Part shown: piece by piece, positions 21,901-33,300 of the stretch
How positions within the stretch are numbered: position 1 is the stretch's first letter
How the letters are laid out: each line of letters starts with the position of its first letter
Origin: Macrocystis pyrifera
Lineage: Eukaryota > Sar > Phaeophyceae > Laminariales > Laminariaceae
NCBI GenBank assembly: GCA_031763025.1
Contig: JASSKH010000028.1
Coordinates: 5,808,075-5,872,074, forward strand
Length of the DNA: 64,000 bases
Direction: 5' to 3'
Program-made: the position numbers and the translations under genes
The notes under the pieces: generated by a model
Seen by the model: only the letters and a program-made list of their open reading frames with translations
Database searches by the model: none
Told to the model about the DNA's origin: nothing

Positions 21901-24900
21901 GCACAATCCGGGGCCCGTGTGGCTGTTAAAGCGCTAGACTTCAGATGTCTTTGGATGATCCCCGACCGTCACTGTCTCTTTTCTGTCTCCCACGACACTC
22001 GCACAAATACTCGTGATGTTTACGTCGTACATGTGGGCCGGAGAGCGCCTGTTAAAAGAAAGTATACATACGCATACAATTTGTCTTTCCCCAAGGCACT
22101 TTGTACCACCACCACAATCCAGGACGCTCGCTCACCCTGCCCCCCGAAGAAGTTGTGTTCCTTGTTATACATGTGCATCGACCCGCCCTTCCCGCGAGAC
22201 ATGCCCTCCTTGAAACCGAACAGCTCGGCGAAGACGGATTCCACCGTGCCCCCGCGCGCTAGTGCCGTGCAATGGCATCGGTACGAGGTGATCCAAGAGT
22301 CCTGCGTTGGGGGAGACATCAACGGCGCGTGGTTTAGATTAGGATGAGCGTCGAAGCACAAGAAAGAGGTGGGACGACGACGACGACAACCGGGGGGGTA
22401 CTCGATAGGAGAGATGTACTCGATCTCATGCATGGCCGTAGTCGTATAACCATAGACCCTCACATCCCTACAATGTCGGGACGGAGCATGTTGGGTTTTC
22501 ACTCACAGGCAGACATTGCTTGCACCAAACGCGAAGCGCCGTGAGGTGTCCGGCGAGTCGCATGAAGGGTGAGCTGCATCCTACTAAGAACCCCTTGTGA
22601 GGCGGACTTGCATATGGATGACAGCTTCAATGAGTTAATTTAATTTCCGGTTTAGCTACTTCCAGAGACAGCAATGAGAGTACTATGTAACTACCTCTTG
22701 GTGCCTTACCATACACACTACGTTATACGATCATTCTCACTTGTGCGGAGTAAAGGTTGTTTACCTTGCACAAATTATCTAACTCGACAACAAGCTGTAA
22801 CCGACCGCCTAAAAAAAAAGAAGAAAACGGTACCCTGGTTGTCTAGCTCAAGTCGTGAGCGGCATGTTTTGTTGTGTGCCAACCGACGCCAACCTAACCT
22901 ATATATAATAGGGGGGGGGGGGTACTCGATGTCACGCATGGCCGTAGTCGAATGCGGGGGATGACCGCATTGCGGCTCAGAGGGTGTGGGCGAAACAGGG
23001 GGGAATCACGACGATAGCGAGGGCTGCATATACCTTGGTCCAGCTTCGACAACAGGTTCACATACACTTGACCTACAACCCTAACCCTAACCTCAACCCC
23101 AACCCCGACTGCCTGGGAAAGTTCTCGGAATTTTGGCGGGTTAAGATGCAACGAGGAGTAAGCGTGGGCTATCAACCATTTTGTCGAATCTGGGCCAACT
23201 TGTAAAGCCTTACCGACGAAAGCGGCCATAACGCGAGCTCGTGGCGGTAAAAAAACGAAGAGACATGAGGGAGATGACATACTGTGTGCAGGCAGTACTG
23301 CCAAATTAAAGCTCCAAGAGCGCGGTGATAACCAGCAAAGGAAAACAACGCCCCTAAATAGTCGGCAGCCGCATTTCATGGATGGTTTCGTGTCGTTGAG
23401 AATAGAAAGTGCGGTGCAAGCGCACGACAGCGTGACCAGGCGCCCTTCACCGAAATCATATCTACCCCATGCATCATGACCGATATCTCAAAGAACGCCT
23501 CGGCCATATTTGCCACAAGGGCCCCAAAATGCACCTGGTGGTTCAATGCGGCTTCTACCCCTGTCGCCACCGCCTCCTGCCCGTCGTACAAGTGGCAAAA
23601 CCCACGGATTGTACGTGCCTGGAGAGGGAACATGGGGACAGAGAACGGCACCAGCGCGGTCGAATATGTGTTTTTTAGGGAAACGTGTGTCACCAGTACA
23701 ATGCGCGTCCTCGATACACGAGGCTTCAGGACAGATGCTGTAGAAGCTGACAACGATGGCTTTAACAAACTGCAACACAGCAGTGGCATCTCAAGCTTCT
23801 GGACGGCTTATTCATTAGCAGTCCTTCGAGACAAGTGCTTCCCATGGAACGACAATACCTGGCACATACTTTTCGTGCAAATACTTGGTCATTTTATGAC
23901 TCCTTCGGGTTTCGAGAAAGGAAAACTTACCAAATGAAACGACGATTGAAGCATCAGCTGCACGACAGCCTGGGCTGCAAGGGATTTCGTCAAGCGTCCC
24001 ACCTCAAATGCAAGTATCATAGCTGTATGACATGCACAGCACCACATACTGGTACACAAATACTCGTACTGCTGTGCGCTCATTCTAGACGGCGGTAAGA
24101 CCGCCTTCGTCACATCTTGGTCCCTAACTTGGGGTCCCAAAATGGTTACGAGTAAATACATCGTACACGAGGATGGCAGACAGAGTTGTAGGAGACTATA
24201 CACAACATCTTCCAACCCCAATGCGCAGCGAAGTGTGACGGCTTGAGTCTTCCTGACCGAACCCTCAGCAGGTGATGGGCATGGCGTGGCATTGAGAGAA
24301 AACAACTCTTACCTTGTACTCCGTGTCGCACGTGATCTCCATCCGTCGCATCGTGTACATCAGCTTGAAGTAAGACATAAGCTCCTCGCGGTTCGTCGTG
24401 GCTTCAGTGGGTATTGGCAACGTCACTTCAACAAATCGAACCCAACATGGCAGCAGACATGGCAACAGACAGACAAGAGCGGGTGGCCACACAAACACAC
24501 ATCGTCAGAAAAAAGAAGCAGCATCAGCAAACAGCCTAAAGACAAAGGTCGTTGGTGATTCAACCCCCTTGAAACTGCACTCACGTCTTTGAGGGGACAA
24601 AATACTTGGATTTATTGAGGGGATGCTTTACAATTTTACAATTCAATATTGTGTCTACAAGGGTTCAAGCAGCGGTCAGCATCTAAGGGAGCAGCATTCC
24701 GGCGCCTGCCATGGCGATCCCATGGCCCACATCAACAACCACAGACAAAGCACAGGAACCGCACAAGGTGCGCCCGCAGGTCAGCGGATATTTTCGGGCT
24801 GTACATTTTGCGGTTTCAATAATAAAACGCTTTATAGCTTTCACTATAACTTCTTAGTACGAACTGGTGCGCCTCCCATGAAGGCCCTGCTCGGCGTCCA

Positions 24901-25052
24901 CTTTCCTTCATGACGAAATAAAACAACAATATGGGGGTGCAGGGAGTAAGCATGACGTTGGACAGCGACTCTACCGTGTTAGACGCACCAGCTCCAACAA
25001 CAGCAGTGCCACGTCTTGTAACCAGAGCAACGACCACTTTGCGCTTGCTCAT
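18942..25052 (-). CDS. PDHA1: Pyruvate dehydrogenase E1 component alpha subunit, mitochondrial (nine exons, complete)
   Basis: The E1 alpha subunit pairs with E1 beta to decarboxylate pyruvate with thiamine diphosphate in the mitochondrial matrix complex. Exons in transcript order are 25052-24989, 24425-24313, 23618-23535, 22301-22136, 21372-21209, 20778-20632, 20004-19934, 19609-19432 and 19109-18942. All introns are GT-AG, all phases agree, and the sum is 1155 bp (384 aa plus stop), the family length. Residues 1-21 ([20 protein letters not shown]) are basic with no acid, as in a matrix presequence. Family landmarks follow: [21 protein letters not shown] (about 64-76), the TPP motif GDG (177-179) to NN (206-207), and the phosphorylation loop [10 protein letters not shown] (271-280). 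The mitochondrial-type sequence and presequence argue against a plastid isoform. Exon 1 is chosen by phase fit with a GTGCGT donor and is the least certain part. Introns hold repeats, including a dispersed-repeat copy in intron 3. Confidence 0.93.
22371..22960 (+). repeat. Dispersed repeat family R, full copy 1
   Basis: About 550 bp are shared with about 43013-43500. Common words include GGGTTTTCAC, AAGGGTGAGCTGCATC, AATTTAATTTCC, GGTTGTCTAGCTCAAGT and CCAACCGACGCC. The left end carries a GGTACTCGAT...ATGGCCGTAGTCG block next to a G run, and a second G run with the same block follows at 22909-22955. It lies in intron 3 of the PDH E1 alpha gene. I recognise no coding capacity. Confidence 0.75.
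23075..23110 (+). repeat. Short interstitial telomere-like tract
   Basis: The tract AACCCTAACCCTAACCTCAA is followed by CCCCAACCCC. That is two exact CCCTAA units plus degenerate units, inside intron 3 of the PDH E1 alpha gene. Confidence 0.5.
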
Positions 25053-25070
25053 ACCTCGGGGGGCATCCTA
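25053..25070 (-). promoter_or_regulatory. Region just upstream of the proposed PDH E1 alpha start
   Basis: Only 18 bp separate the proposed start codon from a MITE (25071-25184), so the MITE would lie in the 5' leader or promoter. No TATA box or initiator is evident. Position is the only evidence. Confidence 0.2.
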
Positions 25071-25184
25071 TCACGGCGGACCATAGTAAATATGACCTAT
25101 ATACGGTCCACACAAAAACCTTCATATTTACCTATTTTACTATTAATAACAATATTCAGCCCTATTTACTATGGTCCCCCATAA
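25071..25184. mobile_element. MITE copy 2
   Basis: Ends are TCACGGCGGACCATAGTAAA and TTTACTATGGTCCCCCATAA, with ACACAAAAACC and TATTTACCTATTTT in the interior. It is more diverged than the others. It lies immediately upstream of the proposed first exon of the PDH E1 alpha gene. Confidence 0.7.
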
Positions 25185-27833
25185 GAGTACTCAAACGAAG
25201 CGGGACAACAGCACCAAGGGCGATGGCCTATCGACAACACACGTTGTTCTCGCGTGATATTTGCTCTTGTCTCCTGCCGCAATCTATCCGTTGAATCCGC
25301 GGACAGCCGATATACGCACTGCACATTGCTACTGCTGTACACGCGCCGTAAATGTAAGCACGTAATCATAGGCGTACACTTGGTACAGCACAACGATTCG
25401 AAACGGTCTGTTGAACGCCGACCGCCGTCAGGCACCATTTTATTGCCGCGCGAGAGAAACACAGCCGCCAAACTGTTTACTTTTACATGCCTGATCATAC
25501 AGCAGTTATATACGATTGTTTATACGCACTCGTATTTCGTGTGAATACGTGACCTCGGGAACGCGGTTCGTATTGCAGGGTAAGTGGAGCACACCAATCA
25601 CCACATTCGCCTACCGGTACTTCGCGGCACAACCTTTTAGGCAATCAAATCAACTGTTGACGCTTGCGCTCGCTATGTTCGATACGTACATCTATTAGTT
25701 GCGATGTACTAACGTCATGCACTCGCGCACATCCATCGACACGACAGGAGCAACGCCTTGATCCAAGTGCGTACGAACATATCAGGTACTACTGCTGCTG
25801 TAGTATGAAAACCCACTACAACGCCGAAAGAGGGCGCGACCGACGCATGCGAAAGAGGCAGAAACGGCATCACACCATCGGCCGAGAATCGGAACAGAAC
25901 AACCCCTACATACTATAGATACATGACCTGGCTACCGTACGAAATACTGTACCCGGTACCAGGTACCTGGCATGGTTGTACGCAATACACAAATCGTTTG
26001 GGCCTCTGGCGCCTTGGCACAGAACAACAGGGCGATGCAAGTCGTGTACAGGAGTACCTGGTCTGGCATGCAGATGTACCGACTAAGATTATTAATACTA
26101 ATAGTGCAAGTCGCCAACGCACAACTCTCAATTGCTCTGTCTAACCCAATTCAGCAGTAACTCCGCAGTTGGGTCTATATATACCGGCATATCTCCTCGT
26201 ACAGACCTACTGGTGTTGTATCATAAGGTGGCAAACGTGGTACCTACCAGGTACTGAGGTTCTGGATCAACAGGCTCTCACACGCAAGACACAGCTGCCA
26301 GGCACTACAGTAGGTAATACACGACTCACGACAGCAAGCACGCCGTACACATGAAGCAACTCGAGTCCTTGGTTGCCTAGGTGCATACCGAGGAAATACT
26401 ACTGCCGTACTTGACACGCAATACAATCACGGCGGTGAAAGTATTCATAATGTTGCGTGATGTACAACGTCAGCGCGGACGGGAGAACACAGGTGATCGA
26501 CGCGGGGGGCGGGGGGCACTGACACTCACGGTTGTGCGTGTCGATGTCCTTGGTGAAGGGGACCGTTATCTGTTTGTCCGTTGACATCGCTCTCGCTGCT
26601 CCTGCTCCAATTGCGCTCGATCGCTGAAGCGCAACCCTTTGGGTAGTTGGGCAGACGAACGCGCAAGCACAACGACAACCGCAATCGATCAAACAGAACC
26701 AACCCACAGAGCCACAACAAGGAGTAGCAGCAGCAAAAACCCACGATTGAAAGACCTGTTGAGTTATCCAATAAAACTCAAAAGGAAACCTACCAGCATA
26801 CCCGATACACGCGGGCTACATGGGGTGGTCACCCTTTTACACAGTCAGCAGCCAGCAGTGTGCGCAGTGCGCAGCAGTGAGTGAGGTGGTCGCTTCCGGA
26901 CCTCAAAGCGAGTTCGACGATCGCAAGGCGTGACACCTACGATATACTATGCCCGCTTTTGCCAACGGACTCGAGACCCGATTCCACCTCCACAGATGAA
27001 CGCGAAGGGCATAATGCCATTGCCGCAGAAACTGAAGCATGTCACCGACACCGTTGGGCCAAGCGGGAGTGGGCACGCAGAAAGCATCCCCGCTGTGCGA
27101 AGCACTGATGATGCAAAGTTCTTCCAGTCATAGATCGGCTACGTGCCCTTTTCTGCCGTTCTTGTAGATGGTGGCATAGCTTCCGACAGCAGACAGACTC
27201 ACCTCCGCACAGGAGCCACTGCAGCCGCCATCGTTCGCAGCATCATCGCTAGCTATGAAGTAGCCACTAGCTTCGACAATGGCGGGGTCTTGGGCGTGGT
27301 GGAGGGTAGAGACGCGCGATCAACAACGTGACAACGATGTGCGGTGCCGTGATGTGCCGTGATGAAACGAATACCGCCTCCAGAAATGCTGAAAACCTCC
27401 GCTCCAAACGCACCACCAGATTTTTTTTTTTACTTACTTGGAATTAGTGTTGCAAAAAATGGTTCAGCACATGCCGTCTCTGGCATTTCGGACTCTCTGG
27501 GGACCAGCGGTAGGAAGTTTACGAGTAGTAGCAATCCGAGTATTTTATGTACAGGATGTGTTACCTCGTATACACTACATACTGCATACCGTGTACACCA
27601 CCGGCCCTGTCATGAGAAAGAGCCTCACAAGATACTCAGCTCAGGATTTCCGGCGAAATATGAAACTCGGTTTCTTGTTACCAGGTATACAGCACTGCAG
27701 TATAGAGCCCCGGTATTTATACCACCATGATACAACTGCCGCTGTATGATAGCATTAATATTTTAAGTTGAAAAAAAAAAAAACGTGTGAGTTCGACTGA
27801 TTAATCAATATGTACCACGGGTAAGTACTAATA
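25185..27833. other. Intergenic, no supported gene
   Basis: Many palindromic TACCAGGTA/TACCTGGTA words occur (about 25957-25970, 26050, 26238-26246, 27678). A short minus frame from ATG 26586 reads MSTDKQITVPFTKDIDTHN up to a GTGAGT donor and could be a first exon. No continuation was found, so it is not called. Confidence 0.4.
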
Positions 27834-27938
27834 TTACGGGGGTCCATAGTAAATAGGACCAAATATTGTCAGTAAAAATAGGTAAATATATAGCCTTTTA
27901 TGTATACTATAGATCCTATTAACTATGGACCCCGGTAA
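27834..27938. mobile_element. MITE copy 3
   Basis: It begins TTACGGGGGTCCATAGTAAA and ends TTAACTATGGACCCCGGTAA. TA lies on each side (27832-27833 and 27939-27940). The interior has AGTAAAAATAGGTAAATATA. It is a typical family member. Confidence 0.85.
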
Positions 27939-28402
27939 TAATAGTTGATATATACTCAAAGTTGTAAGCTACGTAATATATTTTTAAATCAAATTATGAA
28001 ATTTCAGCTGTGAGTTCGACTGATTAAGTTGATGCTCAACTTTGCAAGCTGCGTATAATACTATATATAATAGTGTGCTGTGCGCGTTATATACATTCAA
28101 GACTTATATCAATAATAGTGGGCACTGGGTACAACATCAGAGAAGATACGGGGATACATCCCCGATCGATGCACCTATACCTTCGGAGGGCAGTACGCGG
28201 CTGGGGAGGCTACGTACGTACCAACGTACCACGTATGTCCTACGTGTATACCAGGTATACGCCGTACGTACGAATAATGGAGTGGGGGGATGAGTATGCC
28301 GAGTTTTCGTACTGACAAATTCAATGGCGACAGAGACAAAAGGAAGCAACAACCCAATCAATTGTACATGGTACGAGTCCGCACGAAGGGCAAAATCGAT
28401 TT

Positions 28403-28700
28403 GTCCCCGGTGGCGTGGTAGGTGATCTGCGTGCCTGCTAAGATCAATTTCGTGGGTTCGGGTCTTACCGAGTGCATATACACGAATAATAATACTCGTT
28501 AGGACTTCTTGCGTAAAAATTGGCCGGAGGAAGGCGCGAGAAAGCGAGTTAGCAACATTGGATGACAATCGACGAGCAGCGGGAATGCTGAACCCTATGC
28601 GCGATAAACATGAAGGCACATGTCCGGGGGAAGAAGGGACGGCATCGGTAAACCCCAGCGAGTTGAGAAAGTGAAAGTGATGATAAAAAAAAAGAAGGAA
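28403..28700 (+). mobile_element. tRNA-derived SINE, copy 1
   Basis: The head GTCCCCGGTGGCGTGGTAGG contains an A-box-like D arm. TTTCGTGGGTTCGGGTCTTA contains the B box about 50 bp later. A body shared with copy 2 follows (GCGAGTTAGCAACATT, GACAATCGACGAGCAGC, GATAAACATGAAGGCAC). An A-rich tail ends the unit (GATAAAAAAAAAGAAGG). This is a classical tRNA-head, unique-body, poly-A SINE of about 300 bp. Confidence 0.75.
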
Positions 28701-29072
28701 GAAAAAACACGCCACGGGCGTCATCGGCAGCATCGATTGATTTCGTCGCCGGAAGATGTCCTGACCCACACAACCAAAAGTATTCTCGTCATGGCCGACC
28801 GTAAATCCGGCGGGAATTGGCAGGGAAACGGCAAAACTCGTATAAAAACACAATTTTTGTCAGTTAGTTGTGAGTGAATGGCGCCGCCCTGTTGCGACGG
28901 CTCTTCGCCCGCTTGCTCGCTCACCTCAATGAGTTACTTGTTGTCGGAGTCGATCCAACGCGCGTAATAATCCCCGCCAGTTCATGAACGGAGTGCGGCC
29001 CATAGTTTTGGACCATGGCATGCTCCCCCCGTGTTTCTCATACGAAAAACACTACAACGTCTTATCATAATA
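28701..29072. other. Spacer between the two SINE copies
   Basis: No gene is supported. The long minus-strand frame that crosses this region (28853-28137) reads through the SINE and is therefore not credible. Confidence 0.5.
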
Positions 29073-29386
29073 GTCCCCGGTGGCTTAGTAGGCGACCCGC
29101 GTGCCTACTAAGATCAATTTCGTGAGTTCGAGTCTCACCGCGTGCATACTCGAAGGGAGTTTATCTTGCCTAAAAAATGACTAGCGGAAAGCGCCAGAGC
29201 GCGAGTTAGCAACATTCGATGAAAATCGACGAGCAGTGCGAATGCTGAGCCCTACGCGCGATAAAATGAAGGCACGTACCGGGGGGGGGAGAAGGGGCGA
29301 CATCCATGACCACGGCTTGTCCAGAAGGTCGCTGAAGGGAAAACCTCCTACTAAAAAGTGAAAGTGCTGAAAAAAAAAAAAAGAGT
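29073..29386 (+). mobile_element. tRNA-derived SINE, copy 2
   Basis: The head GTCCCCGGTGGCTTAGTAGG and B box CGTGAGTTCGAGTCTCACCG are better preserved than in copy 1. GTGAG pairs with CTCAC around a 7-base loop. The body and A tail (GCTGAAAAAAAAAAAAAGAG) match copy 1 in the same orientation, 670 bp downstream. Confidence 0.8.
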
Positions 29387-30396
29387 AGTACTTGGTAGTA
29401 AATAGTGGTTCTGTGGTAGTAGCAGTAGTAGTGCTATTAAATAGTAATATAGTCACCTCGGTGTCGCCCGCGCCCTTCGCACGCTTGATTGAGCATTTTT
29501 ATATACCGGCTGTGGGTCGGTGTGAGTGTGTGTGTAGTAATTTGCTTCAGTGACCTCACCGAAGTCAAAGTGGAACACACCCTGTCTCAAACAAGAAATC
29601 TAGACCGAACAGGTACCCAGTATCCCGGTTTCTTGTGATAGAAGCGGCCTATGCTATAGTGTAGATGCATGCTACGGTAGGTGTCCACCAGGGTTTTTCC
29701 GAGGGTTCTCACTTGAGACGCTCCCTACTTCGCTCAAAACTGACTCCTGAAAAAGAAGAAGAAAAAAAGGTCAACTCGACGAGCCATGTGACCTTAGATG
29801 CACCACGAAAATTAGATCTGGCATGTTTTATATAAAAACGATATTGGGTACTGCAGATACTCTGTCAAGAATCCCTGTTAGTCAAAAAATCAATTTGGCG
29901 AAAAAGTGCTACCCATATCGTAGCACGCGTCAACCATTGGAATTCAAAACCTCCGGGGAAGCGTGGCCGGGACAAACCGGGTATCAAGTAGGACAGTGGA
30001 ACCACCATCAAGGCCGTGTGGTGTGTACTCTTAGACAAGCCGTGACTCTTGGCTCAAATGCAACAGCAAAAAACGTGGCAAACATCGCCACTAGCACCCA
30101 GGTTTCACACACATTTTTTCTTGCTGATTCGCACCCACAATCACATACGGCAAAACATGCACGGCATCGGCCACGCACGCGGAGCGGAGCTTTCTCTCCT
30201 GCGACGTGCTACAAAACCTGTAAATCTACACACGACTGACGACTTCACAACCCCGACACGCACACAAAACATTTTTTCGCTCTAAGCCTTTAGGAAAGCT
30301 CTAAAATGTATTCGACGCAGCGCCATCACAACATCCAACGCGTCCAGCGAGCGGCCGGGCCCTGCCCCTCCTACATGACAAAATGATACATGAAAG
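29387..30396. other. Intergenic, 3' of ycf23
   Basis: A 138-codon plus frame (29823-30239) has no motif and lies antisense to the probable 3' UTR of ycf23. Nothing else is supported. Confidence 0.45.
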
Positions 30397-33300
30397 TTAC
30401 GTGGTTGCGTTTTCAACAACACGGGAGGGTACATCTACCACACTCGGCTTGGGCAGACCCATAGAAGACGCGATTGCCCGCACCACCGCCACCATCCCGA
30501 TCTCGCTGTTGAGCTTGTTAACTGCCACAACAAGATAACGGGGCACGGCGCGCGGCGGCGGGAGCGGCGGGGGGAGGAGTGGTAGAATCGGTTGGTCACC
30601 ATGCCCTTCATAGCTGTTCTGATGAGCAGCATCTTCGAGAGTAAGCCGCAGCGAGCTTGGGGGGTGACGAGCCTACCCTCTGTATGAATGCACCCACGTT
30701 TTGGGGACAACCTAACTTGGACACAGTGTGGGAAAAACACTTACCGTATCACACGGGTGAAAAGATATCACCCCCCCCCCCCCTGGGATGAATTTCAGGG
30801 CCGATTTTCTACAATACCAGGGGAGACCACACAACGAAAATGGCGGCTGTGGGAAGATGTCGTCGAGACCTTTCCGTAGCTGCGTCGGCATTTGGTTGCA
30901 CTCTCTCCCCGCTGTCGGGGAAATCAGCTTCGAAATCCGCCCGAGGGGATGTGTTATCTTGCGTGTTAGACGGCACGTCCAACAAGGGTAATACAACCCC
31001 TCAATAACTGCACCCGCGTAATTGAGGACAACCCACCAGGAATAGGTGTGGGATAATTGTGCAGTATAATAAATACATTAAAATATTGAGGCAAGAGGGC
31101 GTTGCACTACTGAACCGCGCAAATTGTGGGGGCTCCTACTTATAAAAAGTAGCTCAATAACTGCACCACCCTAGCCTTGAATCTGTTTGTGGTTGGAGCG
31201 TCTACAGTAGCTCACCTGCGGATCCTACACCTACACCCCGGGCACCGGCGGCCAGGGCCATGGGTGCGGTGATGTCGCCGAGGCCAGAGGCGGCCATGAC
31301 GGGGATCCGCACCGCTCGGGAGATGGCGTGGGCGGCGGCCAGCGTTGGGGCGGCCCGCTCGATCGCTCCCTGAACGCCGCCCCTATTGAAAGCGCGAAAA
31401 AAGGAAGAAAGTCGCGCGCGCGGGGCAGAGGGGCGGTGGGTTAACATGTGGTGGTCCCGAGATGTTATTGTGTCTCAACAACCTCAGAGCTTATTGGTTT
31501 ATCAACAACCAGAGAAGTTAAACGGTTTCCCAACACGCCTGCACCAGTTGGACACCTGCATTTGCGAGAAAACGAGCCGTGTGTTTCTGCCTTATTAACT
31601 TGGATCAACTGCACTTACGTACCTGTTTCCAGGCACAACGCAAAGGGAAATTCAACAAAAAGAAAAATACACTTCTGCCCCATCAGGTACGATGGTTCGC
31701 TAGCCTCTTCATTTTCAACTGCGCCTGCCTTCCTCCCTCGGTGAAAATTAATGGCATTGGTCTTCCGCGATGGAAGGAGGGTCATTAAGTGGGACGCAGG
31801 GACACGCCGGACCTCCAAATAAGTGACGTCGCACCGCATGTTGGCCGATATATATATCAGCAAACAAGCGAACAAACACGGAGGAGACTTGAGCAACACG
31901 CTCGGCGGCGGACGGCACCAACTATTTCGAGCTACAAAAGAAACCCACGATAGCCTAGGCGGGGGGGGGGGTGACAGAACAGGACAACGCGGGGTACGTA
32001 TATACGTAGTGTCGATGCAATATTATGTCGGCGACGGACAACACAATGCCTGCCGTGATGTTTGGAGTGCCAAAACGTTCACCCCCCATGCTGCGGGGAA
32101 CCAACAAAAGATGAGTGGAGTACCTGCTGCCAGTTTAGTGCTCTGGATAACAGGAAACCAACCACAACGTGGTCACCGGCGACTTCTCTTAACTAGCGAG
32201 GGCACCGTCCAGTCGGAATACTCGCGCTATCATCGTTGCAGGCGTCACCGACTTTCTACGTCCGCGGTATACCGCCGCAGAATATAGCAACTCGCAAGAA
32301 CAAACGTACCACAAGTGGAAGAAAGGTACCAGCGCCTTCCAGACCGGCGCGCGAACCAGAAAGCCGAGGAGTAATAATTCGATATGTAGGGCAGGGATGA
32401 AACACAATCTCAACAGTATGCATCCAGGTGAACCGACCGGGTTGCACACAATTGCTCACTTGGATGGGTCGAGGCTGAACTTCCCCTCGGTCTGGATTAC
32501 GTCGACGCCAAGAGCCTCAAGCTCCTGCGCCAGGTTCACCTTTGAAAACATAGAAATGAATGTATAATATAGAAACATACGAGGCGTCTCCGAATGAACG
32601 CCCACAATATGACAGCCAAAACAGCAAGTGCCCACGTGTACATCGAGAGCCTCAATGTACCATGAAAAAAACTGAGCGTGGTGGAGAATTTCCCAAACAG
32701 CGCGCCCATGTAAGAGTCCAAACCTCTCTGGCACTGTTACCAGGCAGCCAACCCCCCCCCCCAAAAAAAAAACCAAGGAGGACAGGAAAATGGGAGCAAT
32801 CATATTGATAGGCTAGCTGCCGCGCGTGTCACGCTTTTACTACGAAAGCAAACGAAACCAGCGCAACGCGAACTCTCATTCTGTCTCATATCATACATAC
32901 GTATGCACGCATAACAATTTTCGCAAAGCAAAAAAAAACACTCCCCCCTTCCCCACTGCGGTTCGCGCCTTTATTATGAACACTAGGCCCTAAACCCTTG
33001 ACAGCGCACGTTTCGCCTTGCTTGACATGTACGTCTCCTGACGTCTTTTATGGTACTTTTTCTTGTTCTCTGCACTAATAGTACGAACTATTTACATCAA
33101 GTACCAAAAATTGATATTATTGTTTCTCCCCCAACCCCGCCAATCTACACACACGCGCATACATAGTCACTGGAATATGGCTCATGGCTGAAGCACGCAA
33201 ACACTGAATTAACATCGCGCGATATCATATTATATATATATCAGGTTTATCCTCTGCGTCCTCACCTGCTCGTCCAGGTCTAGTGTGTGCGGTACCGTCA

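Noticed and set aside
26520..26586. Possible first exon MSTDKQITVPFTKDIDTHN with GTGAGT donor (minus)
   Set aside because: No downstream exon could be found before the PDH E1 alpha gene, and PDH phases are satisfied without it.
28137..28853. 238-codon minus-strand frame
   Set aside because: It runs straight through a tRNA-derived SINE including its poly-A tail read as poly-Phe, so it is fortuitous.
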